A stretch of 11,628 nt of DNA, from assembly GCA_023954795.1 (NCBI GenBank), contig JAGSHA010000066.1:1-11628 (forward strand), written 5' to 3'. Positions 1 through 6,910 of this stretch are shown here, one piece after another. The stretch is from Oceanospirillaceae bacterium. Lineage in GTDB: Bacteria; Pseudomonadota; Gammaproteobacteria; Pseudomonadales; Balneatricaceae. Under the pieces are notes generated by a model, which was not told where the DNA came from, made no database searches, and was given only the letters and a program-made list of their open reading frames with translations. Position numbers and translations under genes: made by a program. Numbering within the stretch: the stretch's first letter is position 1; each line of letters begins with the position of its first letter.

Positions 1-1057
1 ACAGCGTGATCTTACCGACAGCATGAGTGGCAATGTGCAAGGCAGCGCCGGCAGTAGCGATAGATGATGCGAGAAGTGCACCTACCACGATATAGCTAAG
101 CTGGCTCACTGTTGAGTAGGCTAATCGTGCCTTCAGGTTATCTTTTGTCATGGCGATAAAAGATGACAGTAATATTGTAGCCGCGCCGATATATAACATG
201 ACATCGGTTGTAGCCAGGTCCTTCAGACCTTCTATGCCAAATATATAGATAACAACTTTTAGAATACTAAATACGCCGGCTTTTACGACAGCAACCGCGT
301 GCAATAACGCACTTACCGGGGTAGGCGCAACCATCGCAGCGGGTAACCAGCGATGAAAAGGCATAATAGCGGCTTTACCAACGCCGTAGCAGAACAGAAC
401 CAGCAGAACACTGAGAACAGCCTTATTATGTGAGTCATCAAAAATACCGCCAGCACGGAAATCCAGCGTTCCGGTTAGGGCATAAGTGCCAAGCACCGCG
501 AATAGTAAGAATGCGATTGAGGTACTCAGAAGAATACCCAGGTAGACCCGCCCCCCCTGCTTCGCCGCATCGTTGCCAGCATGGGTCACCAAAGGGTAAG
601 TAGAAAGGGTTAGCACTTCATAGAAAATGAACAGTGTAAGTAGGTTTCCTGAAAAGCAGATACCCATGACTGAACTGAGTGCCAATGCAAAACAGCAGAA
701 GAAACGCGTCTGGTTGTCTTCGTTATGACCCCGCATATATCCGATGGCGTATATGCTGGTGACAATCCACAGAAAACTGGCCACCAGGGCAAACAGCACA
801 CCCAAAGGCTCAACATTAAAGCTGATTCCAAGTCCAGGAAATATTTCGACCACATCTAAGTGGAGAGTTATTCCTTTGAAAGTGTAATCGGTAATTGCCA
901 GAACAATACTGAACAGTATTGCTGCAGTTATCAGCGTTACTGCTTCACGCAGATTGGGTATTTTCCCCGTCGCAATAACCAGTAACGCACCAACAAAAGG
1001 AACACAGATTGATAGTGTAATTAACTGTGCAGGTTCCAATGCTTGCCAGAGATTCAT
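1..1057 (-). CDS. Proton-conducting antiporter-like subunit (MrpA N-terminal/MrpD/NuoL type), 3' end cut by window
   Basis: An open frame runs from ATG at 1057 off the left edge, giving 352 residues without a stop. It is a polytopic inner-membrane protein of the proton-conducting transporter family (NuoL/M/N, MrpA/D). Visible marks are the helix-5 glutamate E147 in LFIFYEVLTLSTYP, K228 in VGKAAIMPFHRWLP, and H253/K259 in APTPVSALLHAVAVVKAG. The 'VVKAG' form is like MrpA/MrpD rather than NuoL. A conserved KDNLKARLAYSTVSQLSY segment follows at about 304-322. The start codon overlaps the stop of the upstream mnhD gene by 4 nt (ATGA), so translation is probably coupled. Because the A C-terminal domains are fused to B in this operon, this protein may supply the missing MrpA N-terminal channel; that is inference. 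The helix-12 lysine and C-terminus lie outside the window. A run of seven G (positions 551-557 on this strand) lies in the QGGR coding stretch. Confidence 0.9.
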   Translation of the reverse strand, partial: MNLWQALEPAQLITLSICVPFVGALLVIATGKIPNLREAVTLITAAILFSIVLAITDYTFKGITLHLDVVEIFPGLGISFNVEPLGVLFALVASFLWIVTSIYAIGYMRGHNEDNQTRFFCCFALALSSVMGICFSGNLLTLFIFYEVLTLSTYPLVTHAGNDAAKQGGRVYLGILLSTSIAFLLFAVLGTYALTGTLDFRAGGIFDDSHNKAVLSVLLVLFCYGVGKAAIMPFHRWLPAAMVAPTPVSALLHAVAVVKAGVFSILKVVIYIFGIEGLKDLATTDVMLYIGAATILLSSFIAMTKDNLKARLAYSTVSQLSYIVVGALLASSIATAGAALHIATHAVGKITL

Positions 1058-2619
1058 GAAGAAACCTCCTGCGCATTTTTTTCTAACACGTCCCCTTCCA
1101 ACACGTTGCCTTCTAACACTTTGCTTTCAAGCATATTGTTAGTTTGGAAAAGCCATTCAGAGGCGCTATTCGCCGCTTCGGTTGTCAGGCTCGTATCAAT
1201 ACCAAAATAAATGTTGGCAATAACAAGTACCCACATAGGAACCAGCATCAACCAGGAAATCTCTTTAATACTATCCGCATCCCGTGATTCAGGAGTTTTT
1301 TGAAAGTATGCAGCTTCAAGGATTCGACCAATATAGATGATGGCAAATAGCGACCCGATCAATACCAACGCTGCTACAATCCAGTTACCCTGCTCCAGCG
1401 CTGCAGTAACCAAATACCACTTGCTGACAAAGCCGACGGTAAGCGGGACGCCAATAATACTCAGGCCAGCAATGGTAAACGCTGCCATCGTCAGAGGCAT
1501 TTTTCTGCCTAACCCTGCAAAGGCTTTGATATCGACAGAGCCAACGCGATAAAACACCGCGCCCACAGCCATAAACAGGGCGCCCTTCATCAGCGCGTGG
1601 TTAAAGATATGGATCATGCTGGCCATGAGTCCAGCCACACTGACCAGGCTAAGCCCAAGCACCAAATAACCAATCTGAGCGACACTGCTGTAGGCAAGAA
1701 CAGTCTTGACGTTACTTTGTACCGTTGCCATATAGGAGCATTTGAAGATAGCAACAACCGCCAGCACCATCAGGATAAGGCCCATCCCCATATCAACAAA
1801 AACATGGTCAATGCCAAAGACAGTGAAGATAAAGCGGATCAAGACGTAGACCGCAACTTTTGTAGCGGTACTGGCCAGAAATGCTGTCACTGCTGATGGG
1901 GCATGGGTGTATGCCGGTGGCAGCCACATATGCAGTGGAAACAGTGCAAGCTTTATACTGACACCCACCATGATAAACGCGAGCCCGGTGTTAATCGTAC
2001 GACTGCTGTCATAAAGGTCGATTCTGTCGGCGAGATCCAGCATGTTTAGCGTGCCGGTTTTCATATAGAGCATACCAACACCGATCAGGATAAAGGTCGC
2101 GCCTATTGTACCCATCACCAGATAACGGAATGCGGCGGTCAGACAACGCCTGTCTGCAGCCAGACTGACTAAGGTGTAGGTCGCCAGTGAAGAGATTTCC
2201 AGAAAAACAAAGAGGTTAAACGCATCACCTGTTATCAGTATGCCTGAAAGACCTGCAAGGCATAGCAAGTGTGCCGTGTAGAAAAGCGAATGATTGGTAG
2301 CTTTTAGCTCTTTTTCGATACTGTGTTTCGAATAAACCAGCACCAGTGTGGAGATGGCAGTTACTGCCAGCAGGACAAAGGCATTGGCAGCGTCTACACG
2401 TAACTCGATACCCCAGGGAGGTGCCCAGCCGCCGACGGCATAGCTGATTGCACCTTCAGATAGTGCTGCTGACAGCAGCTGCCAGGACAGCAGGAATGCC
2501 AGGCCACTGACCAGAGTAGCAAAGCCCCAGCAAAGTATTGAGCGACCCAGAATAAATGCAACAGGGGCTGCAATCATGGGCAGAATAATAGGAAGCGCAG
2601 CTAAATGTTGTTCAAGCAT
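1054..2619 (-). CDS. mnhD: Na+(K+)/H+ antiporter subunit D (MnhD/MrpD)
   Basis: This 521-residue inner-membrane protein has about 14 predicted helices and belongs to the MrpD/NuoN-type proton-conducting family. As part of the Mrp complex it would carry a proton path that drives Na+ or K+ export. The functional residues are in place: E141 in LFVFLEISSLATY, K223 in SIKLALFPLHMWLP, K254 in STATKVAVYVL, H340/K345 in IFNHALMKGALF and K400 in GFVSKWYL. A complete channel is therefore expected. The ATG at 2619 shares one base with the mnhC stop (TGATG), and its own stop overlaps the next gene by 4 nt. The core ends near residue 480. The last roughly 25 residues are an acidic tail with three tandem VLE(G/K)(N/D) pentapeptides preceded by a weaker MLESK copy. 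This tail comes from a 15-bp DNA repeat and is not a usual part of MrpD. Confidence 0.95.
   Translation of the reverse strand: MLEQHLAALPIILPMIAAPVAFILGRSILCWGFATLVSGLAFLLSWQLLSAALSEGAISYAVGGWAPPWGIELRVDAANAFVLLAVTAISTLVLVYSKHSIEKELKATNHSLFYTAHLLCLAGLSGILITGDAFNLFVFLEISSLATYTLVSLAADRRCLTAAFRYLVMGTIGATFILIGVGMLYMKTGTLNMLDLADRIDLYDSSRTINTGLAFIMVGVSIKLALFPLHMWLPPAYTHAPSAVTAFLASTATKVAVYVLIRFIFTVFGIDHVFVDMGMGLILMVLAVVAIFKCSYMATVQSNVKTVLAYSSVAQIGYLVLGLSLVSVAGLMASMIHIFNHALMKGALFMAVGAVFYRVGSVDIKAFAGLGRKMPLTMAAFTIAGLSIIGVPLTVGFVSKWYLVTAALEQGNWIVAALVLIGSLFAIIYIGRILEAAYFQKTPESRDADSIKEISWLMLVPMWVLVIANIYFGIDTSLTTEAANSASEWLFQTNNMLESKVLEGNVLEGDVLEKNAQEVSS
1081..1140 (-). repeat. Four imperfect 15-bp tandem repeats encoding the mnhD tail
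   Basis: On the plus strand the units are 1081-1095, 1096-1110, 1111-1125 and 1126-1140. Each begins TTC(T/C/A)A and contains AACAC or AGCAT at the same offset. The first three are close copies and the fourth is degenerate. In frame on the minus strand they encode the pentapeptides NMLES-K, VLEGN, VLEGD and VLEKN near the C-terminus of the antiporter subunit. A multiple of three preserves the frame, so the copy number could change without breaking the gene. Confidence 0.8.
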
Positions 2620-2975
2620 CAGATGGCATCATCCTTGTTTTCAAATTCGTTCTCTTCAACAGTGCCATAAGCTCGTTTGATTCGGACAATCAGTGCAAGA
2701 CCCACCGCCGTTGTGGCAACACCTACAACAATGGCTGTAAGAATTAAGACATGGGGAAGCGGATTGGAGTATTGAGTGACCCCTTCAGCAACAATAGGTG
2801 CTGTGCCTCCGCTGACCTTACCCATGGATATATAGAGCATGAAAACAGAGGTCTGAAAAATATTCAGACCCACAATTTTTTTAACCAGATTGTTTGCAGA
2901 AATAACAATGTAAAAACCGGCCATCATCAGAAAAACGACGACCCAGTAGTTGTAATAATCGAGAATAAAGCTCAC
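2619..2975 (-). CDS. mnhC: Antiporter subunit C (MnhC/MrpC, NuoK-like)
   Basis: This 118-residue protein with three predicted helices belongs to the MrpC/NuoK family, a small membrane subunit that sits between the antiporter-like subunits of Mrp and complex I. Typical features are the YIVISANNLVKKIVGLNIFQTSVFML segment (about 22-48) and NPLPHVLILTAIVVGVATTAVGLAL (about 71-95), which carries the PLPHVLILTAIVVG signature of MrpC. The length is normal for the family. The start codon is GTG at 2975, inside a 4-nt GTGA overlap with the upstream fused-B gene, which supports coupled translation and fixes the start. Its stop overlaps the mnhD ATG by one base. The C-terminus is a short charged cytoplasmic tail. 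Confidence 0.95.
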   Translation of the reverse strand: MSFILDYYNYWVVVFLMMAGFYIVISANNLVKKIVGLNIFQTSVFMLYISMGKVSGGTAPIVAEGVTQYSNPLPHVLILTAIVVGVATTAVGLALIVRIKRAYGTVEENEFENKDDAI

Positions 2976-3949
2976 TGGATGTTTGACCTCTCTGCCTGAC
3001 TGCCAAAGGCATAGAAAATATTCAGCATGACCGCAAACACTGTGATACCCACACCCAACTCAATAATAATAATGCCATAGTGCTGACCGGCGATCGGGTC
3101 TACGGCGAGTTTATTGTAATCAAGGAAATGACCGCCCATATACATGCTGTACAGACCAACACTGGCATAGAGCAGCACACCAAAAGAAGCCATCCACTGT
3201 AAGAATTTAGGCCCCACGACTGCAAACGCTTTGGGCAGCCCGAAAACGAGTGCATACAAAATAAAAGCAGCGGCTGCAATTACGCCGGCCTGGAAACCTC
3301 CGCCAGGACCGAAATCTCCATGGAACTGGACGTATAAGGCAAAAAGAATCACTAGAGGAATAATGATTTTGGCAATCACATGCAGCACTCTGTGTGATTC
3401 CAGACCCGAATCAAGGTCTTTTTTCTTCTTACGCCTTACTCCCAACAGAGAGAGAACACCAATAACCGCAGAGAATACTACGACCGTTTCACCCAGCGTA
3501 TCGAAGCCACGATAACTGGCTAACACCGACGTGACCATATTCGGTAAGCCAACCTCTTTAGGTGACTCTTCTATATAGCGTGGTGCGACATGTTGATGCA
3601 CTGGATTATCTGGATGTCCGAAAGGAGGCATATCGAGCGTGCCATAAATTAACGCAGCGCCTGTGACCAGGACAACAAATAGCGGTAGTAACGTAGAGTG
3701 CGCTCTCTGTTTCTCTTTGCGGCCAGTCAGCGCCAGCGTCCCGAGCATCAGAACTGTAGAAATACCAGCACCTACAGAGGCTTCAGTAAAGGCAACATCA
3801 ACAGCATCAAGGTTTATAAATATCAAAGCGGACAGGAAACTGTAGATACCGAACAACATTACCACGGCAAACAGGTCTTTTAAGAAAATGATCCGCAAGG
3901 CGGTTAGCGCCAGCATTGCCAGCAGCACCAGATCAATAAACTCTGCCAT
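2972..3949 (-). CDS. Fused antiporter subunit: MbhD (DUF4040) + MbhE-like + MnhB domains
   Basis: This 325-residue membrane protein joins three modules. Residues 1-75 resemble MbhD/DUF4040, the first part of the MrpA C-terminal region (DAVDVAFTEASVGAGISTVLML, with acidic residues D51, E56). Residues about 85-170 resemble MbhE, the rest of the MrpA tail (NMVTSVLASYRGFDTLGETVVVFSAVIGV). Residues about 187-312 are a MnhB domain (HGDFGPGGGFQAGVIAAAAF). In canonical Mrp the first two belong to the C-terminus of MrpA and MnhB is separate, so this is an A(C-terminal)-B fusion. A basic stretch RRKKKK at 172-177 links the halves and is probably cytoplasmic. The ATG at 3949 shares one base with the mnhG stop (TAATG). 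The protein probably forms the lateral part of the complex, where cation translocation has been proposed. Confidence 0.93.
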   Translation of the reverse strand: MAEFIDLVLLAMLALTALRIIFLKDLFAVVMLFGIYSFLSALIFINLDAVDVAFTEASVGAGISTVLMLGTLALTGRKEKQRAHSTLLPLFVVLVTGAALIYGTLDMPPFGHPDNPVHQHVAPRYIEESPKEVGLPNMVTSVLASYRGFDTLGETVVVFSAVIGVLSLLGVRRKKKKDLDSGLESHRVLHVIAKIIIPLVILFALYVQFHGDFGPGGGFQAGVIAAAAFILYALVFGLPKAFAVVGPKFLQWMASFGVLLYASVGLYSMYMGGHFLDYNKLAVDPIAGQHYGIIIIELGVGITVFAVMLNIFYAFGSQAERSNIQ

Positions 3950-4281
3950 TACTTAGCACGCTCCTGCTTATCTTCCGGGCTGGTTTCTGCCAGAGTAAGC
4001 AGTCCGCCATGACGGGCAGATTTTGCCAGGGCGTGGGAGGCTGTAGGACTGGTAACCAGTAGGAACAGCAAAATAAACACTAACTTGGCTGTATTCAGAT
4101 CGAATGATGTTTGTAACAGTAAACCGCCAATAATTAGGATAGCGGCTATAGAATCGGTGACACTTGCCGCGTGTACCCGGGTGAAAAAGTCAGGAAACCT
4201 GAACAGACCAACCGCGCCGCTCAATCCAAAAAACACCCCTGCGAGAAGCAGTATGCAACTGCCAATGTCCAGAAAATGCAT
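3949..4281 (-). CDS. mnhG: Antiporter subunit G (MnhG/MrpG)
   Basis: This 110-residue small membrane protein with three predicted helices shows the strong MnhG/PhaG signature. It has GLSGAVGLFRFPDFFTRVHAAS (about 19-40), directly followed by VTDSIAAILIIGGLLLQ, and LLVTSPTASHALAKSARHGG (about 75-94). The length is typical. It is an essential accessory subunit in the Mrp complexes that have been studied, although its exact chemistry is unknown. It starts 23 nt after the mnhF stop, the only real gap inside the visible operon, with only weak Shine-Dalgarno complementarity. Its TAA overlaps the ATG of the next gene by one base. The hydrophilic C-terminus (SPEDKQERAK) is predicted to be cytoplasmic. 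Confidence 0.95.
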   Translation of the reverse strand: MHFLDIGSCILLLAGVFFGLSGAVGLFRFPDFFTRVHAASVTDSIAAILIIGGLLLQTSFDLNTAKLVFILLFLLVTSPTASHALAKSARHGGLLTLAETSPEDKQERAK

Positions 4282-4304
4282 GGCTTACCACTTATACTCA
4301 GCTG

Positions 4305-4571
4305 TTATTCAATGGGTGAGGTATATTCGAAGAATCGAAGCACCGCGACCATCCCAATAAAATTGATCAACGCGTACACTATGGCGATATCCAGAAAGTC
4401 TGGTCGCCCCATCAGGAAGCCAATGGCCGCAATAAATAGAACGGTCTTGGTACCGAACATATTTACGCCAAGAATACGGTCGTAAACCGTAGGTGCTTTA
4501 AATGCTCTGACCAGGGCAAGTGCCATGACGACCAGAATAGCAATGCAAATCGCTGCCAGAATATCCGTCAT
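4305..4571 (-). CDS. mnhF: Antiporter subunit F (MnhF/MrpF)
   Basis: This 88-residue protein with three predicted helices belongs to the MnhF/PhaF family. Recognisable parts are RAFKAPTVYDRILGVNMFGTK (about 22-42) and PDFLDIAIVYALINFIGMVAVLRFF (about 57-81). The second contains the membrane aspartate and the 'DIA-VYAL-NF' motif conserved in the family. The length is normal. The ATG at 4571 overlaps the mnhE stop by 4 nt (ATGA), so its translation is probably coupled to mnhE. It belongs to the cation/proton antiporter complex of the inner membrane. Confidence 0.95.
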   Translation of the reverse strand: MTDILAAICIAILVVMALALVRAFKAPTVYDRILGVNMFGTKTVLFIAAIGFLMGRPDFLDIAIVYALINFIGMVAVLRFFEYTSPIE

Positions 4572-5044
4572 TTGTTTTCACCCCAGATGCCTGTGATCTT
4601 CTTTTCCATATCGCCTTTTTTCAGCTCTTCAATAGACGATTTATGCAATGCATGAACGGTAACCTCACCCTCTTCCAAATCCACACTCAATGTCCCTGGA
4701 GTCAGGGTGATTGAATTTGCATAAAGGACACGACTACTTTGAGGAACGTTTTTAGCACTTATTTTTGCTATGGCAGGCGAAACCTTGTCTGGTGTGCCCC
4801 AAATTAGTTTCGTAACGTGGATAGCAGAACTGAAAATTTGTCCAATCAGCCAGGGCAGATAGCGGATGAGCCGAAGGCTCGTACTGATTTGCCTGGATTC
4901 ATTTTCGACTTCATCCATTCGCCTCAATACAAAAAGTACGACAACGACTGATAATGCACCAAAACTTAGTAATAAAGGATTGATGATGCCAGAAAGCAAC
5001 AGCCAGAATATTGAAAGTACTACCGCCCACTTAACGATATGCAT
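4568..5044 (-). CDS. mnhE: Antiporter subunit E (MnhE/MrpE), first visible gene of the operon
   Basis: This is a MnhE-family membrane subunit of 158 residues from the preferred ATG at 5044. N-terminal helices (HIVKWAVVLSIFWLLLSG and PLLLSFGALSVVVVLFVL) are followed by a cytoplasmic domain with the family signature NSITLTPGTLSVDLEEGEVTVHAL. The start is debatable because the frame stays open upstream to an ATG at 5080 and a TTG at 5089. The 5044 start is preferred because it has a GGAG motif 9 nt upstream, begins right at the first hydrophobic helix as in homologues, and gives the usual family length. The upstream candidates have no clear ribosome binding site. It overlaps mnhF by 4 nt. In classical mrp operons E is fifth; here it leads the cluster. 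No convincing promoter could be assigned upstream. Confidence 0.9.
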   Translation of the reverse strand: MHIVKWAVVLSIFWLLLSGIINPLLLSFGALSVVVVLFVLRRMDEVENESRQISTSLRLIRYLPWLIGQIFSSAIHVTKLIWGTPDKVSPAIAKISAKNVPQSSRVLYANSITLTPGTLSVDLEEGEVTVHALHKSSIEELKKGDMEKKITGIWGENK

Positions 5045-5240
5045 GCAATATCGCTCCACTTTGTTCTCGACAGTTTTCATGGACCGCAAGGGCGATATTT
5101 GACCTTCAAGGCCTTAAGTAACCCCCTTTTTTAGCGGCAACTCATTGCCCATGGAAACCGAAATTTCACTATGTTGCAACAGAGCATCCAAGGAATCTCT
5201 AATGAAATACATCACTCTTTCGTTGAGACGTCACTAGATG

Positions 5241-5263
5241 AGCATCCGTTTAGGATGCTTTTT
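5241..5263 (+). terminator. Orphan plus-strand rho-independent terminator
   Basis: AGCATCC (5241-5247), loop GTTTA and GGATGCT (5253-5259) form a perfect 7-bp stem followed by TTTT (5260-5263). The T-tract is only on the plus strand, so it would end a rightward transcript. No recognised plus-strand gene precedes it, only a 28-codon ORF (5151-5237). It may end a small RNA or be left over from a lost gene. Confidence 0.55.
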
Positions 5264-5379
5264 CACTATCTGCCGCTTTAGCGAAAGCGATGATTGAGTG
5301 CATGACTAAGGAAATGGGATGGACTCCCCCTCCTATCGGCATCTATGTGCCAGATTAGGAGTGTACAACTAAGGAAACT

Positions 5380-5415
5380 GTCTTCGTTCTAATTCCCACA
5401 GTCTTCGTTTTAATT
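5380..5415. repeat. Pair of 15-bp direct repeats, 21-bp period
   Basis: GTCTTCGTTCTAATT (5380-5394) and GTCTTCGTTTTAATT (5401-5415) match at 14 of 15 positions and start 21 bp apart, two turns of the helix. They sit directly downstream of the flavoprotein stop (5427, minus strand). Their role is unknown; they could be a duplicated binding site or an insertion scar. Confidence 0.6.
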
Positions 5416-5426
5416 TCGTCGATACC

Positions 5427-6608
5427 TTAAACAAAGGTGCCCGCACAAAAACCGGAGGCCCAGGCCCACTGGAAATTGTGGCCACCCAGATGACCCGTCA
5501 CATCAAGACATTCTCCGATGAAGTAGAGCCCATCCGCCTTTTTAGCTTCAAAGGTCTTGGATGATATTTCGTTGGTATCGATCCCACCTAAAGTTACCTC
5601 TGCCGTGCGATACCCTTCCGTACCACTTGGCTTCACATGCCAGCCGTGGAACAGATCCGCAATCTGCTCCAGCTTTTCATTACTGCACTGACCCAAAATA
5701 CCTTCGATCTGCCAGAGGTCGCAGAAGGTCTGCACCAAACGCTTGGTCATCAGAGTGGCCAACACCGTTTTTAGCTCAGCTTTAGGACGCTGATCGCGCT
5801 GCTCTTTAAGCCACTCGGTCAGATCTATCTCAGGGAACAGGTTGATCTCAACCTCCCCCCCCGGTTGCCAGTATGAAGAGATCTGCAACACAGCCGGACC
5901 ACTCAGTCCACGGTGCGTAAACAGCATGCTCTCTTTAAAGGTGGTTTTATCCACTGTGATCTCGACCGGATCATGGGAGATACCAGACAGAGGCTTGAAG
6001 TGCTCCAGCTCCTGCGGCTGCAGGGTAAAAGGCACCAGCGCGGCACGGCGTTCCGTCATGCCTAAACCAAACTGCTGCGCGATATCAAAGGCAAATGGCG
6101 TCGCACCACCATTAGGAATGGATAAACCTCCGGTAGAGATAACCAATGACTCACAGCGCACCGGACCTTTTGACGTTTGCAGCTGATAACCACCCTCAAC
6201 CTGCTGAACGTTCTTAACTTCGGTTTCGGTCTGTAACGTCACACCTGCCCAGTCACACTCGGTCAGCAACAGATCAAGAATCTCTTTACTGGATTCATTG
6301 CAGAACAGCTGGCCCAGTGTTTTTTCGTGGTATTCGATACCATGACGATCCACCAGATCGATAAAGTCCTGTGCGGAGTATCGACTCAGGGCAGATTTAC
6401 AGAAGTGAGGATTTTCCGACAGAAAATTGGCCGGACCGTTATGGATATTTGTGAAGTTACAGCGCCCACCACCGGACATCAGGATTTTGCGCCCGATCTT
6501 TTTCGTATGCTCCACCACTAATACAGAGCGGCCGCGATAGCCTGCGGTGGCTGCACACATTAAGCCGGATGCGCCGGCACCCACAATAAGAACGTCGTAC
6601 TGCTGCAA
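5427..6608 (-). CDS. NAD(P)/FAD-dependent oxidoreductase, YhiN/HI0933 (BaiN-like) family
   Basis: This flavoprotein has 393 residues from the chosen TTG start. It opens MQQYDVLIVGAGASGLMCA, a Rossmann beta-alpha-beta with GxGxxG at 10-15 for FAD. It continues with the family signature GRKILMSGGGRCNFTN (39-54) and ends with LDVTGHLGGHNFQWAWASG, which places the second FAD contact near the C-terminus. Family length is about 390-400 residues. The frame continues upstream to a TTG at 6632. The TTG at 6608 is preferred because GAGG lies 8 nt before it and homologues begin at this point. The substrate is unknown for most family members (HI0933, YhiN); the BaiN homologue in gut bacteria reduces bile-acid intermediates, which need not apply here. 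It starts 46 nt after the CDGSH gene on the same strand and may be co-transcribed. A G8 tract (5855-5862, minus strand) lies within the gene. Confidence 0.92.
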   Translation of the reverse strand: MQQYDVLIVGAGASGLMCAATAGYRGRSVLVVEHTKKIGRKILMSGGGRCNFTNIHNGPANFLSENPHFCKSALSRYSAQDFIDLVDRHGIEYHEKTLGQLFCNESSKEILDLLLTECDWAGVTLQTETEVKNVQQVEGGYQLQTSKGPVRCESLVISTGGLSIPNGGATPFAFDIAQQFGLGMTERRAALVPFTLQPQELEHFKPLSGISHDPVEITVDKTTFKESMLFTHRGLSGPAVLQISSYWQPGGEVEINLFPEIDLTEWLKEQRDQRPKAELKTVLATLMTKRLVQTFCDLWQIEGILGQCSNEKLEQIADLFHGWHVKPSGTEGYRTAEVTLGGIDTNEISSKTFEAKKADGLYFIGECLDVTGHLGGHNFQWAWASGFCAGTFV

Positions 6609-6649
6609 GAGAGCTGCCTCGATGGTGATCAAAAGGCGGCTATTCTAGC

Positions 6650-6665
6650 ACAACCTATAGGTTGT
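6650..6665. promoter_or_regulatory. 16-bp perfect palindrome at the CDGSH stop, upstream of the flavoprotein
   Basis: ACAACCTATAGGTTGT is a perfect 16-bp palindrome that spans the TAG stop of the CDGSH gene (6655-6657). On the minus strand a TAGAAT hexamer (5 of 6 to a -10 box) follows one base after a short GC spacer, but no good -35 is seen. It could be an operator for the flavoprotein gene or a small hairpin at the 3' end of the CDGSH message. No regulator is assigned. Confidence 0.4.
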
Positions 6666-6909
6666 TTTTCTTATTGTGCGAGCCATCACACAACGGCGGC
6701 GTTGCGGTCTGTTTGCACATGCAAAGCCACACGGTACCGCTACGTTCGGCAACAAATACGACAGGGTCAATACCGGTTCCCTGATGGGAGCCGTCACAGA
6801 AAGGCTGGGAGTTGGAACGCCCGCAGGCACACCACGTGTAGGTTTTCCCCTCCTCCAGCTCTACTTCGATGGGCGAGTGCCCTGCACGGTGAATGGGTGA
6901 GTGAGACAT
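6655..6909 (-). CDS. Tandem CDGSH iron-sulfur domain protein
   Basis: This small protein of 84 residues has two complete CDGSH-type [2Fe-2S] binding motifs with three Cys and one His each. The first is C27-x-C29 ... C38-D-G-S-H42 (WCACGRSNSQPFCDGSH) and the second C63-x-C65 ... C74-D-G-S-H78 (LCMCKQTATPPLCDGSH). This arrangement is that of compact soluble bacterial CDGSH proteins related to mitochondrial Miner2. There is no membrane anchor, unlike mitoNEET. Such proteins hold redox-active, labile clusters and are thought to act in electron transfer or cluster handling; no specific partner is evident. The ATG at 6909 has GGAG 8 nt upstream, inside one arm of a 15-bp inverted repeat. The flavoprotein gene starts 46 nt downstream and could be a redox partner (inference). 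Confidence 0.93.
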   Translation of the reverse strand: MSHSPIHRAGHSPIEVELEEGKTYTWCACGRSNSQPFCDGSHQGTGIDPVVFVAERSGTVWLCMCKQTATPPLCDGSHNKKNNL

Positions 6910-6910
6910 G

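Larger units (their letters stand above)
5045..5426. other. Spacer upstream of mnhE; no convincing gene, possible remnant
   Basis: This stretch of about 380 bp lies between the flavoprotein stop and the preferred mnhE start. The mnhE promoter is expected here on the minus strand, but no hexamer pair good enough to call was found. On the plus strand there is a 28-codon ORF at 5151-5237 whose stop lies 3 nt before a terminator-like hairpin. A second short open stretch ends at 5358 (MIECMTKEMGWTPPPIGIYVPD from ATG 5290). Neither has a clear ribosome binding site or a recognised family. A small hairpin CGCTTT-AGCG-AAAGCG sits at 5274-5289, and a pair of direct repeats lies at 5380-5415. The mixture suggests decayed or inserted DNA, but that is inference. 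Confidence 0.5.

Noticed and set aside
1081..1140. CRISPR-like array
   Set aside because: The units are contiguous, 15 bp long, in frame and have no spacers.
1..5044. Complex I (nuo) operon or a complete hydrogenase
   Set aside because: NuoL/K-like proteins are present, but MnhE, MnhF and MnhG signatures and the MnhB domain identify an Mrp-type antiporter module. No hydrogenase or quinone-site subunit is seen in the window.
4568..5089. Longer mnhE starting at TTG 5089 or ATG 5080
   Set aside because: No ribosome binding site is apparent and the extra 12-15 residues precede the normal first helix; ATG 5044 has GGAG at 9 nt. Kept as an alternative only.
5254..5358. Transposase or integrase fragment ending MTKEMGWTPPPIGIYVPD
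   Set aside because: The stretch is too short, has no recognised motif and no terminal inverted repeats; left as an unassigned possible remnant.
5427..6632. Longer flavoprotein starting at TTG 6632
   Set aside because: No ribosome binding site precedes it, while TTG 6608 has GAGG at 8 nt and matches the usual N-terminus of the family.
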